Notes: generated by a model not told the origin, from the sequence alone. DNA of 64,000 nt from Massilia timonae CCUG 45783 (GCF_000315425.1 NZ_JH992926.1:1-64000), one strand, 5' to 3'; positions 47,986 to 57,001 are shown, counted from the first letter of the stretch. Translations and numbers: made by a program.

Positions 47986-49761
47986 ATGGCAATCGTAAAA
48001 GAGAAAAAAGACGTGGTCATCGTCGGCGCCGGCTGGGTCGGCGCCATCATGGCCAAGGAATTGACGGACGCTGGCCTGAACGTGGTCATCCTGGAACGCG
48101 GCCCGGACCGCGACACGCAGACCGACTTCGCCTATCCGCGCGTGATCGACGAGCTCGAAGGCTCGGTGCACCGCAAATACCTGCAGTCGCTGGCGCAAGA
48201 AACCGTGACCATCCGCCACAACCTGAACACCGTGGCCGTGCCGAAGCGCCGCATGGGCTCGTTCAAGCCGGGCACCGGCGTGGGCGGCGCGGGTTCGCAC
48301 TGGTCGGGCGTGCACTTCCGCGCGCTGCCGGAAGACTTCAACCTGCGCAGCACGATGGAGCAGCGCTACGGCAAGAAGATCATGCCGGAAGGCATGTCGA
48401 TCCAGGATTTCCCGATCACCTATGAAGAGCTGGAGCCGCATTTCTCGCACTTCGAATACGTGTGCGGCACCTCGGGCAAGGCTGGCGTGTTGAACGGCAA
48501 GGTGGTCGAAGGCGGCAACCCGTTCGAAGGCTCGCGTTCGCGCGAATACCCGCTGGGACCGAACCCGGACTACCTGGGCGGCGAAATGTTCTACAAGGCG
48601 GCGCGCGAAATGGGTTACCACCCGTTCCCGATCCCGGCCTCGAACACCTCGGCCAGCTATGTCAACCCGTACGGCTGCCAGATGGGCCCGTGCAACTTCT
48701 GCGGCTTCTGCTCGGACTACGGCTGCCTGAACTACTCGAAGGCCAGCCCGAACATCAACATCTTCCCGGTGCTGCGTGGCCGCAAGAATTTCGAGATGCG
48801 CACCCTGGCCCAGGTGCTGAAGGTGAACCTGACGGCGGATGGCAAGATGGCCACCGGCGTGAACTATCTCGATGCCGGCGGCCAGGAATGCGAACAGCCG
48901 GCGGACATCGTCATCCTGGGCGCGTTCTCGCTGTATAACGTGCACCTGATGCTGGTGTCGAAGATCGGCCCGGCCTACGACCCGGTGACCAAGACCGGCA
49001 CCGTCGGCAAGAACTACTCGTACCAGAACCTGAACCGCGTCTCGCTGTTCTTCGACAAGAACGTGCACGCCAACCAGTTCATGGGCATCGGCGGCGGCGG
49101 CACCACCTTCGACGACCTGAACGGCAACCGCAACGATCCGACCAAGTCGGGCTTCGTCGGCGGCGGCGTGATCTGGGCGCGCCAGCCGGGCGGCGGTCCG
49201 GTGCGCGGCATCGCCACCGCGCCGGGCGTGCCGAACTGGGGCAGCGACTGGAAGAAGGGCGCCAAGGACGCGATGCGTCACTCGTTCTACTACGAAGTGC
49301 AGGGTTCGTGCATGGCCTACGACGACGCCTACCTGGACCTGGACCCGAACTACAAGGACGCCTTCGGCCGTCCGCTGCTGCGCATGACCTTCGACTGGCA
49401 TGACAACGAGATCGCGGCGTCGGCCTACCTGGTCGACAAGGCGCAGGAGATGTGCAAGGTCCTGAACCCGCTGGCGACCAAGGGCGATGCCAAGAAGCCG
49501 GGCACGCACTACAACATCAACCAGTACCAGAGCACGCACACGGTCGGCGGCGCGATCATGGGCGCCAATCCGAAGACCTCGGCCCTGAACAAGTACCTGC
49601 AGTCGTGGGACGTGCCGAACGTGTTCGCGCCGGGCGCCAACGCCTTCCCGCAGAACAACGGCTACAACCCGACCGGCATGGTCGGCGCGCTGGCCTACTG
49701 GTGCGCGAAAGCGATCCGGGAACAGTACATCAAGAACCCGGGCCCGCTGGTGCAGGCATAA
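47986..49761 (+). CDS. GMC-family flavoprotein dehydrogenase, large subunit
   Basis: A 591-residue FAD enzyme. The N-terminal ADP-binding motif is VVIVGAGWVGAIMAKEL; GTGVGGAGSHWSGVHFR is the GMC FAD loop, and the C-terminus has QYQSTHTVGGAIMGANP (catalytic His region) and FAPGANAFPQNNGYNPTGMVGALAYW. A cysteine cluster (CQMGPCNFCGFCSDYGC, about residues 230-246) matches the 3Fe-4S-type motif known in related FAD glucose/gluconate dehydrogenases. No signal peptide: it is probably carried out with the Tat small subunit. It oxidises a sugar or sugar acid in the periplasm, passing electrons to the cytochrome. Confidence 0.92.
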   Translation: MAIVKEKKDVVIVGAGWVGAIMAKELTDAGLNVVILERGPDRDTQTDFAYPRVIDELEGSVHRKYLQSLAQETVTIRHNLNTVAVPKRRMGSFKPGTGVGGAGSHWSGVHFRALPEDFNLRSTMEQRYGKKIMPEGMSIQDFPITYEELEPHFSHFEYVCGTSGKAGVLNGKVVEGGNPFEGSRSREYPLGPNPDYLGGEMFYKAAREMGYHPFPIPASNTSASYVNPYGCQMGPCNFCGFCSDYGCLNYSKASPNINIFPVLRGRKNFEMRTLAQVLKVNLTADGKMATGVNYLDAGGQECEQPADIVILGAFSLYNVHLMLVSKIGPAYDPVTKTGTVGKNYSYQNLNRVSLFFDKNVHANQFMGIGGGGTTFDDLNGNRNDPTKSGFVGGGVIWARQPGGGPVRGIATAPGVPNWGSDWKKGAKDAMRHSFYYEVQGSCMAYDDAYLDLDPNYKDAFGRPLLRMTFDWHDNEIAASAYLVDKAQEMCKVLNPLATKGDAKKPGTHYNINQYQSTHTVGGAIMGANPKTSALNKYLQSWDVPNVFAPGANAFPQNNGYNPTGMVGALAYWCAKAIREQYIKNPGPLVQA

Positions 49762-49773
49762 GAGGACGAACAC

Positions 49774-51171
49774 ATGACCAAACAAAAACCTGTCAAGAAA
49801 ATCGTCCTCGGTCTCGCCATCGCCGGCGCGGTGGTCCTTGCCGGCGCCTACGGCTATGCCGTGGCGCCGACCGAGACCCGCAAGATCGAACCGGGTCCGC
49901 AGCTCGCCAATCTGGCCAATGGCGCCAAGCCTGACGCCGGCCTGATCGAGAAGGGCCGCTACGTCGCCACCGCGTCCGACTGTATCGCCTGCCACACGGC
50001 GCCGGGCGGCAAGGAGTTCGCCGGCGGCCGCGTGATTCAGTCGCCGATCGGTAATATGTACGCGACCAACGTCACGCCGGACAAGGAAACCGGCATCGGC
50101 AACTACTCGCTGGACGATTTCGATCGTGCGGTCCGCCACGGCATCGTGCCGAGCGGCGGCACCCTGTATCCGGCGATGCCGTTCCCGTCGTATGCCCGCA
50201 TGAGCGACGACGACATGCGCGCGCTGTACGCCTACTTCATGCACGGCGTCGAGCCGGTCAAGCAGGCCAACCGCGACAACGAGATCAGCTGGCCGCTGTC
50301 GATGCGCTGGCCGCTGGGCATCTGGCGCAAGACCTTCGTGCCGGTGCAGGGCCCGATGGACCTGACGAAGTACGCCGACCAGAAGATCGCCCGCGGCGCC
50401 TACCTGGTGCAGAGCCTGGGCCACTGCGGCAGCTGCCACACCCCGCGTGCGGCGACGCTCAACGAACTGGCGCTGGACGAATCCGGTCCGGAATACCTGG
50501 CCGGCGGTCCGCTGATCGATGGCTGGCTGGCGGTCAACCTGCGCGGCGACAAGGTCGACGGCATGGGCAACTGGACGGCGCAGGACATCGTCGACACGCT
50601 CAAGACCGCCCGTAACAAGCACTCGGGCGTGCTGGGCGAGCCGATGCAGGACGTGGTCAAGCACAGCACCCAGAACATGCTTGATGCCGACCTGATGGCG
50701 ATGGCGCTCTACATCAAGAGCCTGCCGAAGAGCGGCAACAAGAAGGCCACCTTCGCCGCCAGCGACGCCACCGTGCAGAAGATCATGCAGGGCAACGACA
50801 GCGAACGCGGCGTCCAGCTCTACCTGGACAACTGCGCGGCCTGCCACCGCGTGGACGGCAAGGCGGCCGGCGACGTGTTCCCTGCGCTGCCGGGCAATCC
50901 GACCGTGCTCTCGGCCGACCCGACCTCGCTGATCCGCGTGATCCTGGCCGGCGCGCGCCTGCCGTCGACCCACACGGCGCCGTCCGACCTGGGCATGCCG
51001 GGCTTCGCATGGCGCCTGTCGGATGAAGAGACCGCGCAGCTGGTGACCTTCGTTCGCAGCAGCTGGGGCAACCAGGCTTCGCCGGTCGGCGCGGCTGAAG
51101 TAGCCAAGGTGCGCAAGCTGGTCAAGGAGCACGAGCTGCACACGGCGGACAAGGGCGATACCAAGCACTGA
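49774..51171 (+). CDS. Membrane-anchored triheme cytochrome c subunit
   Basis: A 465-residue cytochrome with an N-terminal hydrophobic segment (IVLGLAIAGAVVLAGAYGYAV) and three CXXCH heme sites: CIACH (70-74), CGSCH (218-222) and CAACH (354-358). Met ligands are suggested by YPAMPFPSYARM and GMPGFAWRL. It matches the cytochrome subunit of gluconate and alcohol dehydrogenase complexes, taking electrons from the flavoprotein to ubiquinone. It is third in the operon, 12 bases after the GMC gene, and followed by a large terminator. Confidence 0.94.
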   Translation: MTKQKPVKKIVLGLAIAGAVVLAGAYGYAVAPTETRKIEPGPQLANLANGAKPDAGLIEKGRYVATASDCIACHTAPGGKEFAGGRVIQSPIGNMYATNVTPDKETGIGNYSLDDFDRAVRHGIVPSGGTLYPAMPFPSYARMSDDDMRALYAYFMHGVEPVKQANRDNEISWPLSMRWPLGIWRKTFVPVQGPMDLTKYADQKIARGAYLVQSLGHCGSCHTPRAATLNELALDESGPEYLAGGPLIDGWLAVNLRGDKVDGMGNWTAQDIVDTLKTARNKHSGVLGEPMQDVVKHSTQNMLDADLMAMALYIKSLPKSGNKKATFAASDATVQKIMQGNDSERGVQLYLDNCAACHRVDGKAAGDVFPALPGNPTVLSADPTSLIRVILAGARLPSTHTAPSDLGMPGFAWRLSDEETAQLVTFVRSSWGNQASPVGAAEVAKVRKLVKEHELHTADKGDTKH

Positions 51172-51188
51172 TCCGGCGCGTGGCCATG

Positions 51189-51234
51189 GCGCCGCCGGCA
51201 CCCGTCAGGTCGACGGGCGCCGGCGGCGCTTTTT
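51189..51234 (+). terminator. Rho-independent terminator of the dehydrogenase operon
   Basis: GCGCCGCCGGC (51189-51199) with CCCGTC (51201-51206) pairs with GACGGG (51212-51217) and GCCGGCGGCGC (51219-51229), interrupted by one mismatch. A T tract follows to 51234. It lies 17 bases after the cytochrome stop codon. Confidence 0.9.
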
Positions 51235-51391
51235 CGTTTTCTGTTACGAGGCGAGCATGGGCCGGGACCGCCCGAGTCACGCGGCATTGTCAACTGGGAG
51301 TTGATAATGGTTTGAGTCCGCGGTAGTTCGTGCGCCGGGACGGCGCGCTACAGTGAGCCGACAATATCACTCACTGTACGGAGACCGCAGC

Positions 51392-52480
51392 ATGAAAACC
51401 TATCATATCGCCACCATTCCCGGCGACGGCATCGGCAAGGAAGTCATCCCGGCCAGCCGCGAAGTCCTGGCGGCGCTGGCCGCCACCAGCGGCAGCTTCC
51501 AGTTCGCCTTCGAGGATTTTGACTGGGGCGGCGACTATTACCGCAGGCATGGCGTCATGATGCCGGCCGACGGCCTGGAGGCCCTGCGCGGCAAGGACGC
51601 CATCCTGTTCGGCTCGGCCGGCGACCCGGACATCGCCGACCATATCACCCTGTGGGGCCTGCGCCTGAAGATCTGCCAGGGCTTCGACCAGTACGCCAAC
51701 GTGCGGCCGACCCGCATCCTGCCGGGCATCGACGCGCCGCTCAAGCGCTGCCGCGCCGAAGACCTGAACTGGGTGATCGTGCGCGAGAACTCGGAAGGCG
51801 AATACTCGGGCGTCGGCGGGCGCGTGCACCAGGGTCACCCGATCGAGGCCGCGACCGACGTCAGCATGATGACCCGGGTCGGGGTCGAGCGCATCCTGCG
51901 TTTCGCCTTCCGGCTGGCGCAGTCGCGTCCGCGCAAGCTGCTGACGGTCATCACCAAGAGCAATGCCCAACGCCACGCCATGGTGATGTGGGACGAGATC
52001 GCGCTGCAGGTGTCGAAGGAGTTCCCGGACGTGAGCTGGGACAAGGAGCTGGTCGACGCCGCGACCGCGCGCATGGTCAACCGCCCGGCCACGCTCGACA
52101 CCATCGTCGCCACCAACCTGCACGCCGACATCCTGAGCGACCTGGCGGCGGCCCTCGCCGGCAGCCTGGGCATCGCCCCGACCGGCAATATCGATCCCGA
52201 GCGGCGTTACCCATCGATGTTCGAACCGATCCACGGTTCCGCCTTCGACATCATGGGCAAGGGACTGGCCAATCCGATCGGCACCTTCTGGTCGGTCGTG
52301 ATGCTCCTCGAGCACCTGGGCGAGCACGCCGCGGCGGCGCAGGTCATGCAGGCCATCGAGTGCGTGACCAGCACGCCGGCGCTGCACACCGGAGACCTGG
52401 GCGGCGCGGCCACCACGGCCGAGGTGACGCGGGCGGTCTGCGACTTCATCGGCGCGGGCCGCGAGCGCGCCGCCGCCTGA
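51392..52480 (+). CDS. Tartrate dehydrogenase / D-malate dehydrogenase (decarboxylating)
   Basis: A 362-residue enzyme of the isopropylmalate/isocitrate dehydrogenase family. IATIPGDGIGKEVIPASREVL opens it; VNVRENSEGEYSG-like residues are seen as VIVRENSEGEYSGVGGRV, with TKSNAQRHAMVMWDE and the metal/NAD region FEPIHGSAFDIMGKGLANPIGT. It resembles TtuC/DmlA, which oxidise tartrate or D-malate with NAD. The ATG at 51392 has CGGAGA ten bases upstream. It is followed by a dctA fragment, a C4-dicarboxylate uptake gene, which fits the substrate class. Tartrate versus D-malate cannot be decided from sequence. Confidence 0.88.
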   Translation: MKTYHIATIPGDGIGKEVIPASREVLAALAATSGSFQFAFEDFDWGGDYYRRHGVMMPADGLEALRGKDAILFGSAGDPDIADHITLWGLRLKICQGFDQYANVRPTRILPGIDAPLKRCRAEDLNWVIVRENSEGEYSGVGGRVHQGHPIEAATDVSMMTRVGVERILRFAFRLAQSRPRKLLTVITKSNAQRHAMVMWDEIALQVSKEFPDVSWDKELVDAATARMVNRPATLDTIVATNLHADILSDLAAALAGSLGIAPTGNIDPERRYPSMFEPIHGSAFDIMGKGLANPIGTFWSVVMLLEHLGEHAAAAQVMQAIECVTSTPALHTGDLGGAATTAEVTRAVCDFIGAGRERAAA

Positions 52481-52601
52481 GCCAGGCTACGTCAGCACCC
52501 GCCGGCGCCGGCCTGCCAGGCCGTGCGCCATCCTGCACGGGTCCCGCAACACATCTCGCCGCAGAGCGAAGAGGGGACGCCGCATACATCAAGGAGACAC
52601 C

Positions 52602-52841
52602 ATGTCAACGCGCTTCTTTGGAAAACTGTACGTGCAGGTCCTGATCGGCGTCGTCGCCGGCGGCCTGCTCGGATTTCTCTACCCGCAGCTTGGCGTCGAT
52701 CTCAAGCCGCTCGGCGACGTCTTCATCCGCCTGATCAAGATGGTGTTCGCACCGGTCATCTTCGCCATGGTGGTGCTGGGCATCGCCAGGATGGAAAGCA
52801 TGAAGGAACTTGGGCGCGTCGGCGTACGCGCCCTGATCTAT
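52602..52841 (+). pseudogene. dctA: dctA (C4-dicarboxylate transporter), 5' fragment only
   Basis: Starting at an ATG with AAGGAGACACC upstream, 80 codons encode the first helices of DctA: FGKLYVQVLIGVVAGGLLGF and DVFIRLIKMVFAPVIFAMVVLGIARMESMKELGRVGVRALIY. Normal DctA continues with FE and is about 430-450 residues. Here the sequence switches at about 52841 to TonB-receptor DNA in another frame, and the chimeric frame stops at 52970. The protein cannot be functional. It follows the tartrate/malate dehydrogenase gene. Confidence 0.9.
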
Positions 52842-53346
52842 GGTGACGCGCCCGCAGAACTCGGGCCAGGGCACGCTGCGCGGCGCCGAATTCGGCATCC
52901 AGAAGTTCTTCGACTTCCTGCCCGGCCCGTGGAGCGGGTTTGGCGCGCAGTTCAACTATACCTGGATTGACGGCGATAACGAAAGCAAGACCGCCTTCGA
53001 CAGCGACGCCTTCACCACGACCGCGCTGGTGGGCGTGGCGCGCCAGAATTACAATGTGGCGCTGCTGTACGAAGGCCACGGCATCACCGGCCGCCTGGCG
53101 GCGACGCGCCGCGGCGACTATGTGGAACAGATCGCCGAACCGCCGTTCAACCAGGACCGGGTGGTCCAGGCCACCACCTTCGTCGACCTGAGCATCGGCT
53201 ACGAACTCAATCCGCGGCTGTCGCTGCAGTTCGACGCGATCAACCTGACCCGCGCCAGGTTCCAGAGTTCGCTCGGCCCCTATCAGCCGCGCGACATCCG
53301 CTACAACCCCACGACCTATGGCGTGAGCCTGCGCTTCAAGATGTGA
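52842..53346 (+). pseudogene. TonB-dependent receptor, 3' fragment only
   Basis: The last 167 codons of a TonB receptor barrel, from VTRPQNSGQGTLRGAEFG to YGVSLRFKM. It is closely related to the end of the receptor at 42978-45785 (about 32 differences in 165 residues by eye) but is clearly a different gene copy. No start or signal is present, because the upstream part is replaced by the dctA fragment. It sits 17 bases before a GH43 gene, so the lost receptor probably formed a pair with that enzyme. Confidence 0.9.
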
Positions 53347-53363
53347 GCCGCACAGGAGAGACG

Positions 53364-54344
53364 ATGCAGCGAACCTACCAGAACCCGGTATATCCGCACC
53401 CCATGGCCGATCCCTTCGTGCTCAGGCACGAGGGCGTCTACTATGCCTACGGCACCGCTCCCGCCGGCGCCGACGGCCGCCAGGTCCCGGTGCTGCGCTC
53501 GAACGACCTGGTCGCGTGGGAGTCGTTGGGCCATGCGCTGGCGCCGAACGGCGACACCGACTACTGGGCGCCCGAGGTGGCCTGTCACGAAGGCCGTTTC
53601 TACATGTACTACTCGTCGGGGAGCGCGCCCGAGGGAACCGACCAGCGGCTGCGGGTAGCGCTGGCGGATCACCCGGCAGGCCCCTTCGTCGACAGCGGCG
53701 CGCTGCTCGTGCCGGACCAGCCGTTTTCCATTGACGCCCATCCTTTCCGCGACCGCGACGGCCAGTGGTATTTGTTCTACTGCGTCGATTTCCTGGAGCC
53801 CGACGGTGACCAGCGGGTCGGCACCGGGATCGTGGTCGACCGCCTGCTCGACATGCGCACGCTGGCCGGGGAGCCGCGCGTGGCGGTGCGGCCGCACCAC
53901 GACTGGCACCTGTTTCGCAAGGGCCGCCAGATCCATGGGGCGGTGCGCGACTGGCACACGGTGGAGGGCGCCGCGGTGCAGGCGCGCGACGGCGTCATCT
54001 ACTGCTTCTACAGCGGCGGCGCCTGGGAGCGCGAGAACTACGGCATCAGCTGGGTGACGGCCGACCATCCGCTCGGCCCCTACCGCCGTCCGGCGGGCGG
54101 CAAGGATGCGCTCCTGATGCGCAGCCGTCCGGGACTCGTCGTCGGCCCCGGACACAACAGCTTCACCAGTTCGCCCGACGGCAGCGAGAGCTGGATCGTG
54201 TATCACGCCTGGGACGTCGGCCAGAGCGCGCGCCGGATGTGCATCGACCGCCTGGAGTGGGATGGCGGGCGGCCGTTCACGGATGGCCCGAGCTCGACGC
54301 CGCAGGCCGCGCCTTCAGTGGACGCAGGCGACGTCGGCATATAG
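53364..54344 (+). CDS. GH43-family glycosidase (cytoplasmic, arabinosidase/xylosidase-like)
   Basis: A 326-residue enzyme without signal peptide. The five-bladed propeller opens with NPVYPHPMADPFVLRHEG, where Asp16 is the general base. WAPEVACHEGRFYMYYSSG marks blade two, IDAHPFRDRDGQWYLFY the pKa-modulating Asp, and VEGAAVQARDGVIYCFYSGG the acid Glu. These are the GH43 triad positions. It probably cleaves arabinose or xylose from imported oligosaccharides. AGGAGAGACG precedes the ATG. It follows the receptor fragment after 17 bases. Confidence 0.88.
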   Translation: MQRTYQNPVYPHPMADPFVLRHEGVYYAYGTAPAGADGRQVPVLRSNDLVAWESLGHALAPNGDTDYWAPEVACHEGRFYMYYSSGSAPEGTDQRLRVALADHPAGPFVDSGALLVPDQPFSIDAHPFRDRDGQWYLFYCVDFLEPDGDQRVGTGIVVDRLLDMRTLAGEPRVAVRPHHDWHLFRKGRQIHGAVRDWHTVEGAAVQARDGVIYCFYSGGAWERENYGISWVTADHPLGPYRRPAGGKDALLMRSRPGLVVGPGHNSFTSSPDGSESWIVYHAWDVGQSARRMCIDRLEWDGGRPFTDGPSSTPQAAPSVDAGDVGI

Positions 54345-54405
54345 GCGCCCCCGGGCGCGTGCTTGCCCACGGCGGCGCGCCCGTCGTTGCCCGCGTCGTG
54401 CATGG

Positions 54406-55374
54406 TCAGATCCATTGCACCGGATGGTCGAGGGTATCGGGCAGGTAGGTCAGGTATTGCACCATGCGCGGCAGCGCGCCGCGGTTCGGCGTGGCGCAAT
54501 GGGGCAGCGCCTGGTGCCACAGGATGAAGTCGCCGGCCTGGCCCGGCACCGGCGCCGGCTCGAGGTCGCGCAGCGCCCAGTCGCGTGGATGAACGCCCGC
54601 CGGCACGCGCGCCAGCCAGTCGGGAAGGCGCCGGTGAAAGCCGGGAACGCAGTGGAAGGCGCCATCGAGCGGCCCGCAATCGCCGAGGTACAGCAAACCC
54701 TGCAAGCGAAATGGCATCGGCAGGCACAGGCTTGCGTCCCAATGCAGCGGGCTGCCGTGGAAACGCCAGGAGTCCGACTCGGGCGGGTTGAAGCTGACCT
54801 TGTCGATCGACGGATAGATCGCCGTGGCGCCATACAGTTGTTCGCAGACCCGGCGCACCAGCGGCGCTGCGCGGTTGGCGGCCAGCGCAGGATGGTCGTA
54901 GAAGTCGAGCATCATGCCGCGCTTGCCGGGATGCTCGCGATACCAGGAACCGGGATCGTCGGCGCTGGCCCCGAGAAAATCCCAGATCGCCTGGCGCGCC
55001 GCTTCGCACTGCGCGCGCGGCACGACGCCCGGCAGCACGAGGTAGCCATGGCGGTCCCAGAATTGCCGCTGGTCCGCCGACAGCGGGCCGCCGTCCGCGC
55101 ACGCGCTTGGCTCGGGGGCGGCAGGCGGTGAGCGGCCGTGCGCCAGCAACCAGGACTGGAACGCTGCGCGGCCGGGGCGCTCGTGATACAGAAACTGCAG
55201 AGCGGTCTCGATCGAGATGCCGCGCCGGTACAGTGCCCGCACCTGGCGCTGCCAGTCCGGCCCGCTGGCCGGGCCATGCATGCCGACGCTGTTCTCCCGC
55301 AACGCTTCGAGCGCGGCCTCGTCGTCGTCCAGCTGAGTACAACAATTTGTCTCGAGATACTCTTGCAAGGTCAT
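54406..55374 (-). CDS. PhyH-type Fe(II)/2-oxoglutarate dioxygenase with an extra N-terminal segment
   Basis: A 322-residue protein. Residues about 100-310 form a phytanoyl-CoA-dioxygenase-like domain: H211-W-D213 is the H-x-D iron motif, His292 (ALPHCATPNRG) the distal ligand and Arg298 the 2-oxoglutarate anchor. Before it lies about 95 residues with a helical segment (WQRQVRALYRRGISIETALQFLYHE) I do not recognise. The start at 55374 is chosen because the longer frame relies on a TTG. Substrate unknown; no natural-product genes adjoin it. Divergence from neighbours and single-gene arrangement give no functional clue. Confidence 0.82.
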   Translation of the reverse strand: MTLQEYLETNCCTQLDDDEAALEALRENSVGMHGPASGPDWQRQVRALYRRGISIETALQFLYHERPGRAAFQSWLLAHGRSPPAAPEPSACADGGPLSADQRQFWDRHGYLVLPGVVPRAQCEAARQAIWDFLGASADDPGSWYREHPGKRGMMLDFYDHPALAANRAAPLVRRVCEQLYGATAIYPSIDKVSFNPPESDSWRFHGSPLHWDASLCLPMPFRLQGLLYLGDCGPLDGAFHCVPGFHRRLPDWLARVPAGVHPRDWALRDLEPAPVPGQAGDFILWHQALPHCATPNRGALPRMVQYLTYLPDTLDHPVQWI

Positions 55375-55529
55375 CAGTCCAGTCCAGGAAGTCCCGTCCC
55401 ACCCCGCCAGCGCCGTCGGCGCAACGGGATGGCCACGCAGCAAGTCGATCTGAAGCTTAGCAAAAAAAACAGTTCCAGGACAGGAAATCGTCGGCCCGCT
55501 TTACACGCCGGCTGCGCGCCGGCCGTTGC

Positions 55530-56450
55530 CTAGAACACCTCCGGCACGATGATCTCCGGCGGCACCGGCCGCCGCACGTAATCGTCGTGGTACTCGCGTT
55601 GAGGCAGCTCGATCGCCGGCCGCTCGACTTCGACATAGGGCATCTGCTGCAGCAGGTGATGGATGCAGTTCAGGCGCGCGCGCTTCTTGTCCACCCCTTG
55701 CACCACCCACCAGCGTGCCTCCGGGATATGGGTGCGCTCGAGCATGATTTCCTTGGCCCGCGTGTATTCTTCCCAGCGCCGGCGCGATTCCAGGTCCATC
55801 GGGCTCAGTTTCCACTGCTTCAGCGGATCGTGGATGCGGCTCAGGAAGCGCGCATTCTGTTCCTCGTCCGAGATCGAGAACCAGTACTTGATCAGCTGGA
55901 TGCCGGAACGCACCAGCATGCGTTCGAATTCCGGCACGGTCTGGAAGAACTCCTCGTACTGGGCGTCGGTGCAGAAGCCCATCACGCGCTCGACGCCGGC
56001 GCGGTTGTACCAGCTGCGGTCGAACAGCACGATCTCGCCCGCGGCCGGCAGGTGCGACACGTAGCGCTGGAAATACCACTGGGTGCGCTCGCGGTCGTTC
56101 GGCGCGGGGAGCGCCGCCACCCGGCACACGCGCGGATTGAGGCGCTGGGCGATGCGCTTGATGACGCCGCCCTTGCCGGCGGCGTCGCGGCCTTCGAACA
56201 GGATCACGACCTTGTGGCCTGTGTGCACGACCCAGTCCTGCAGCTTGACCAGCTCGGCCTGCAGGCGGAACAGCTCATGGAAATACTGGCGCCGGGCTTC
56301 CTTCTCCTGCTCGCTGCGGGTGGGCGCGGGCAGCAGCGTGTCGGCATCGAGGTCGCGGTCGTCGAGTTCCAGTTCGAGCTCTTCGTCGTAGCTGTCGGTG
56401 AGGTCGCGCTGCAGGCGCTGGTTGAGGTCGGTGGATTGGGCGCCAGGCAT
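55530..56450 (-). CDS. ppk2: Polyphosphate kinase 2
   Basis: A 306-residue P-loop kinase that uses polyphosphate to phosphorylate nucleotides. Walker A is EGRDAAGKGG (86-95), the lid/Walker B is VLFDRSWYNRAGVERVMGFC, and WKLSPMDLESRRRWEEYTRAKE is the family C-terminal signature. The acidic N-terminus (YDEELELELDDRDLDAD) is a variable tail. The length fits class I single-domain PPK2, which mainly phosphorylates nucleoside diphosphates. Single gene, convergent with nothing; the 155 bases to the PhyH gene hold no gene. Confidence 0.95.
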   Translation of the reverse strand: MPGAQSTDLNQRLQRDLTDSYDEELELELDDRDLDADTLLPAPTRSEQEKEARRQYFHELFRLQAELVKLQDWVVHTGHKVVILFEGRDAAGKGGVIKRIAQRLNPRVCRVAALPAPNDRERTQWYFQRYVSHLPAAGEIVLFDRSWYNRAGVERVMGFCTDAQYEEFFQTVPEFERMLVRSGIQLIKYWFSISDEEQNARFLSRIHDPLKQWKLSPMDLESRRRWEEYTRAKEIMLERTHIPEARWWVVQGVDKKRARLNCIHHLLQQMPYVEVERPAIELPQREYHDDYVRRPVPPEIIVPEVF

Positions 56451-56617
56451 GGCGGCCTCCTCTGGAAACGGATGGTGGACGGTGAACGATCCATTCCAGT
56501 CTAGCGTCGTTCCGTGTCACCGGCATGACAGGCGTCTGCAGGGGAGATCGGGAAGGGCGGAGCGATGGAGCCGAAACGACATGCTATACTGGCGCCGTTC
56601 CGACTCTCGCACCGTAT

Positions 56618-57001
56618 ATGAGACGATTTTTCGTCATCTGCCTGACCCTGTTGCTCCCCCTGAACATGTTTGCCCTGGCCATGGCCGCATCCGCGATGCA
56701 GCCCGCCGCAGCGACGGAACACGTCACACCTTCCGAAGTCCTCATCCACACGGCTGCGCTCGAGACCGATGCCGCCGTGCCGCTGTTCGCCGACGCCTAC
56801 CTGGCGGGCGGCTACGATTGCCAATCCGCCTGCGACATCGATCCCGATGAACCGCCGGCCGGCGCCGACGTCCACGACTCCGTGCACGAAGAGCTCGGCC
56901 TGCAGCTGTCCGGCCTGCCGGGCGGGGCGATCGCGCCCCGGTCGCCGCCGCGCGCCAACCATTCCTCGTTCCCGCCGCTAAAACCCCCGCGCGAGGCCTG
57001 A
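56618..57001 (+). CDS. Small exported protein of unknown function
   Basis: A 127-residue protein with signal peptide MRRFFVICLTLLLPLNMFALAMA. The mature part is acidic with two close cysteines (DCQSACDIDPDEPP), ending in a Pro/Arg-rich tail (PPRANHSSFPPLKPPREA). I recognise no family. The ATG at 56618 begins the signal peptide; a longer frame from 56525 is unlikely. TATACT at 56585-56590 is a fair -10 box. It precedes the TerC gene by 136 bases. The Cys pair could bind metal or form a disulfide (inference). Confidence 0.65.
   Translation: MRRFFVICLTLLLPLNMFALAMAASAMQPAAATEHVTPSEVLIHTAALETDAAVPLFADAYLAGGYDCQSACDIDPDEPPAGADVHDSVHEELGLQLSGLPGGAIAPRSPPRANHSSFPPLKPPREA

Noticed and set aside
47227..51201. 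Minus-strand open frame of 1324 codons
   Set aside because: It covers the dehydrogenase operon in antisense; the plus-strand genes have clear motifs and ribosome-binding sites.
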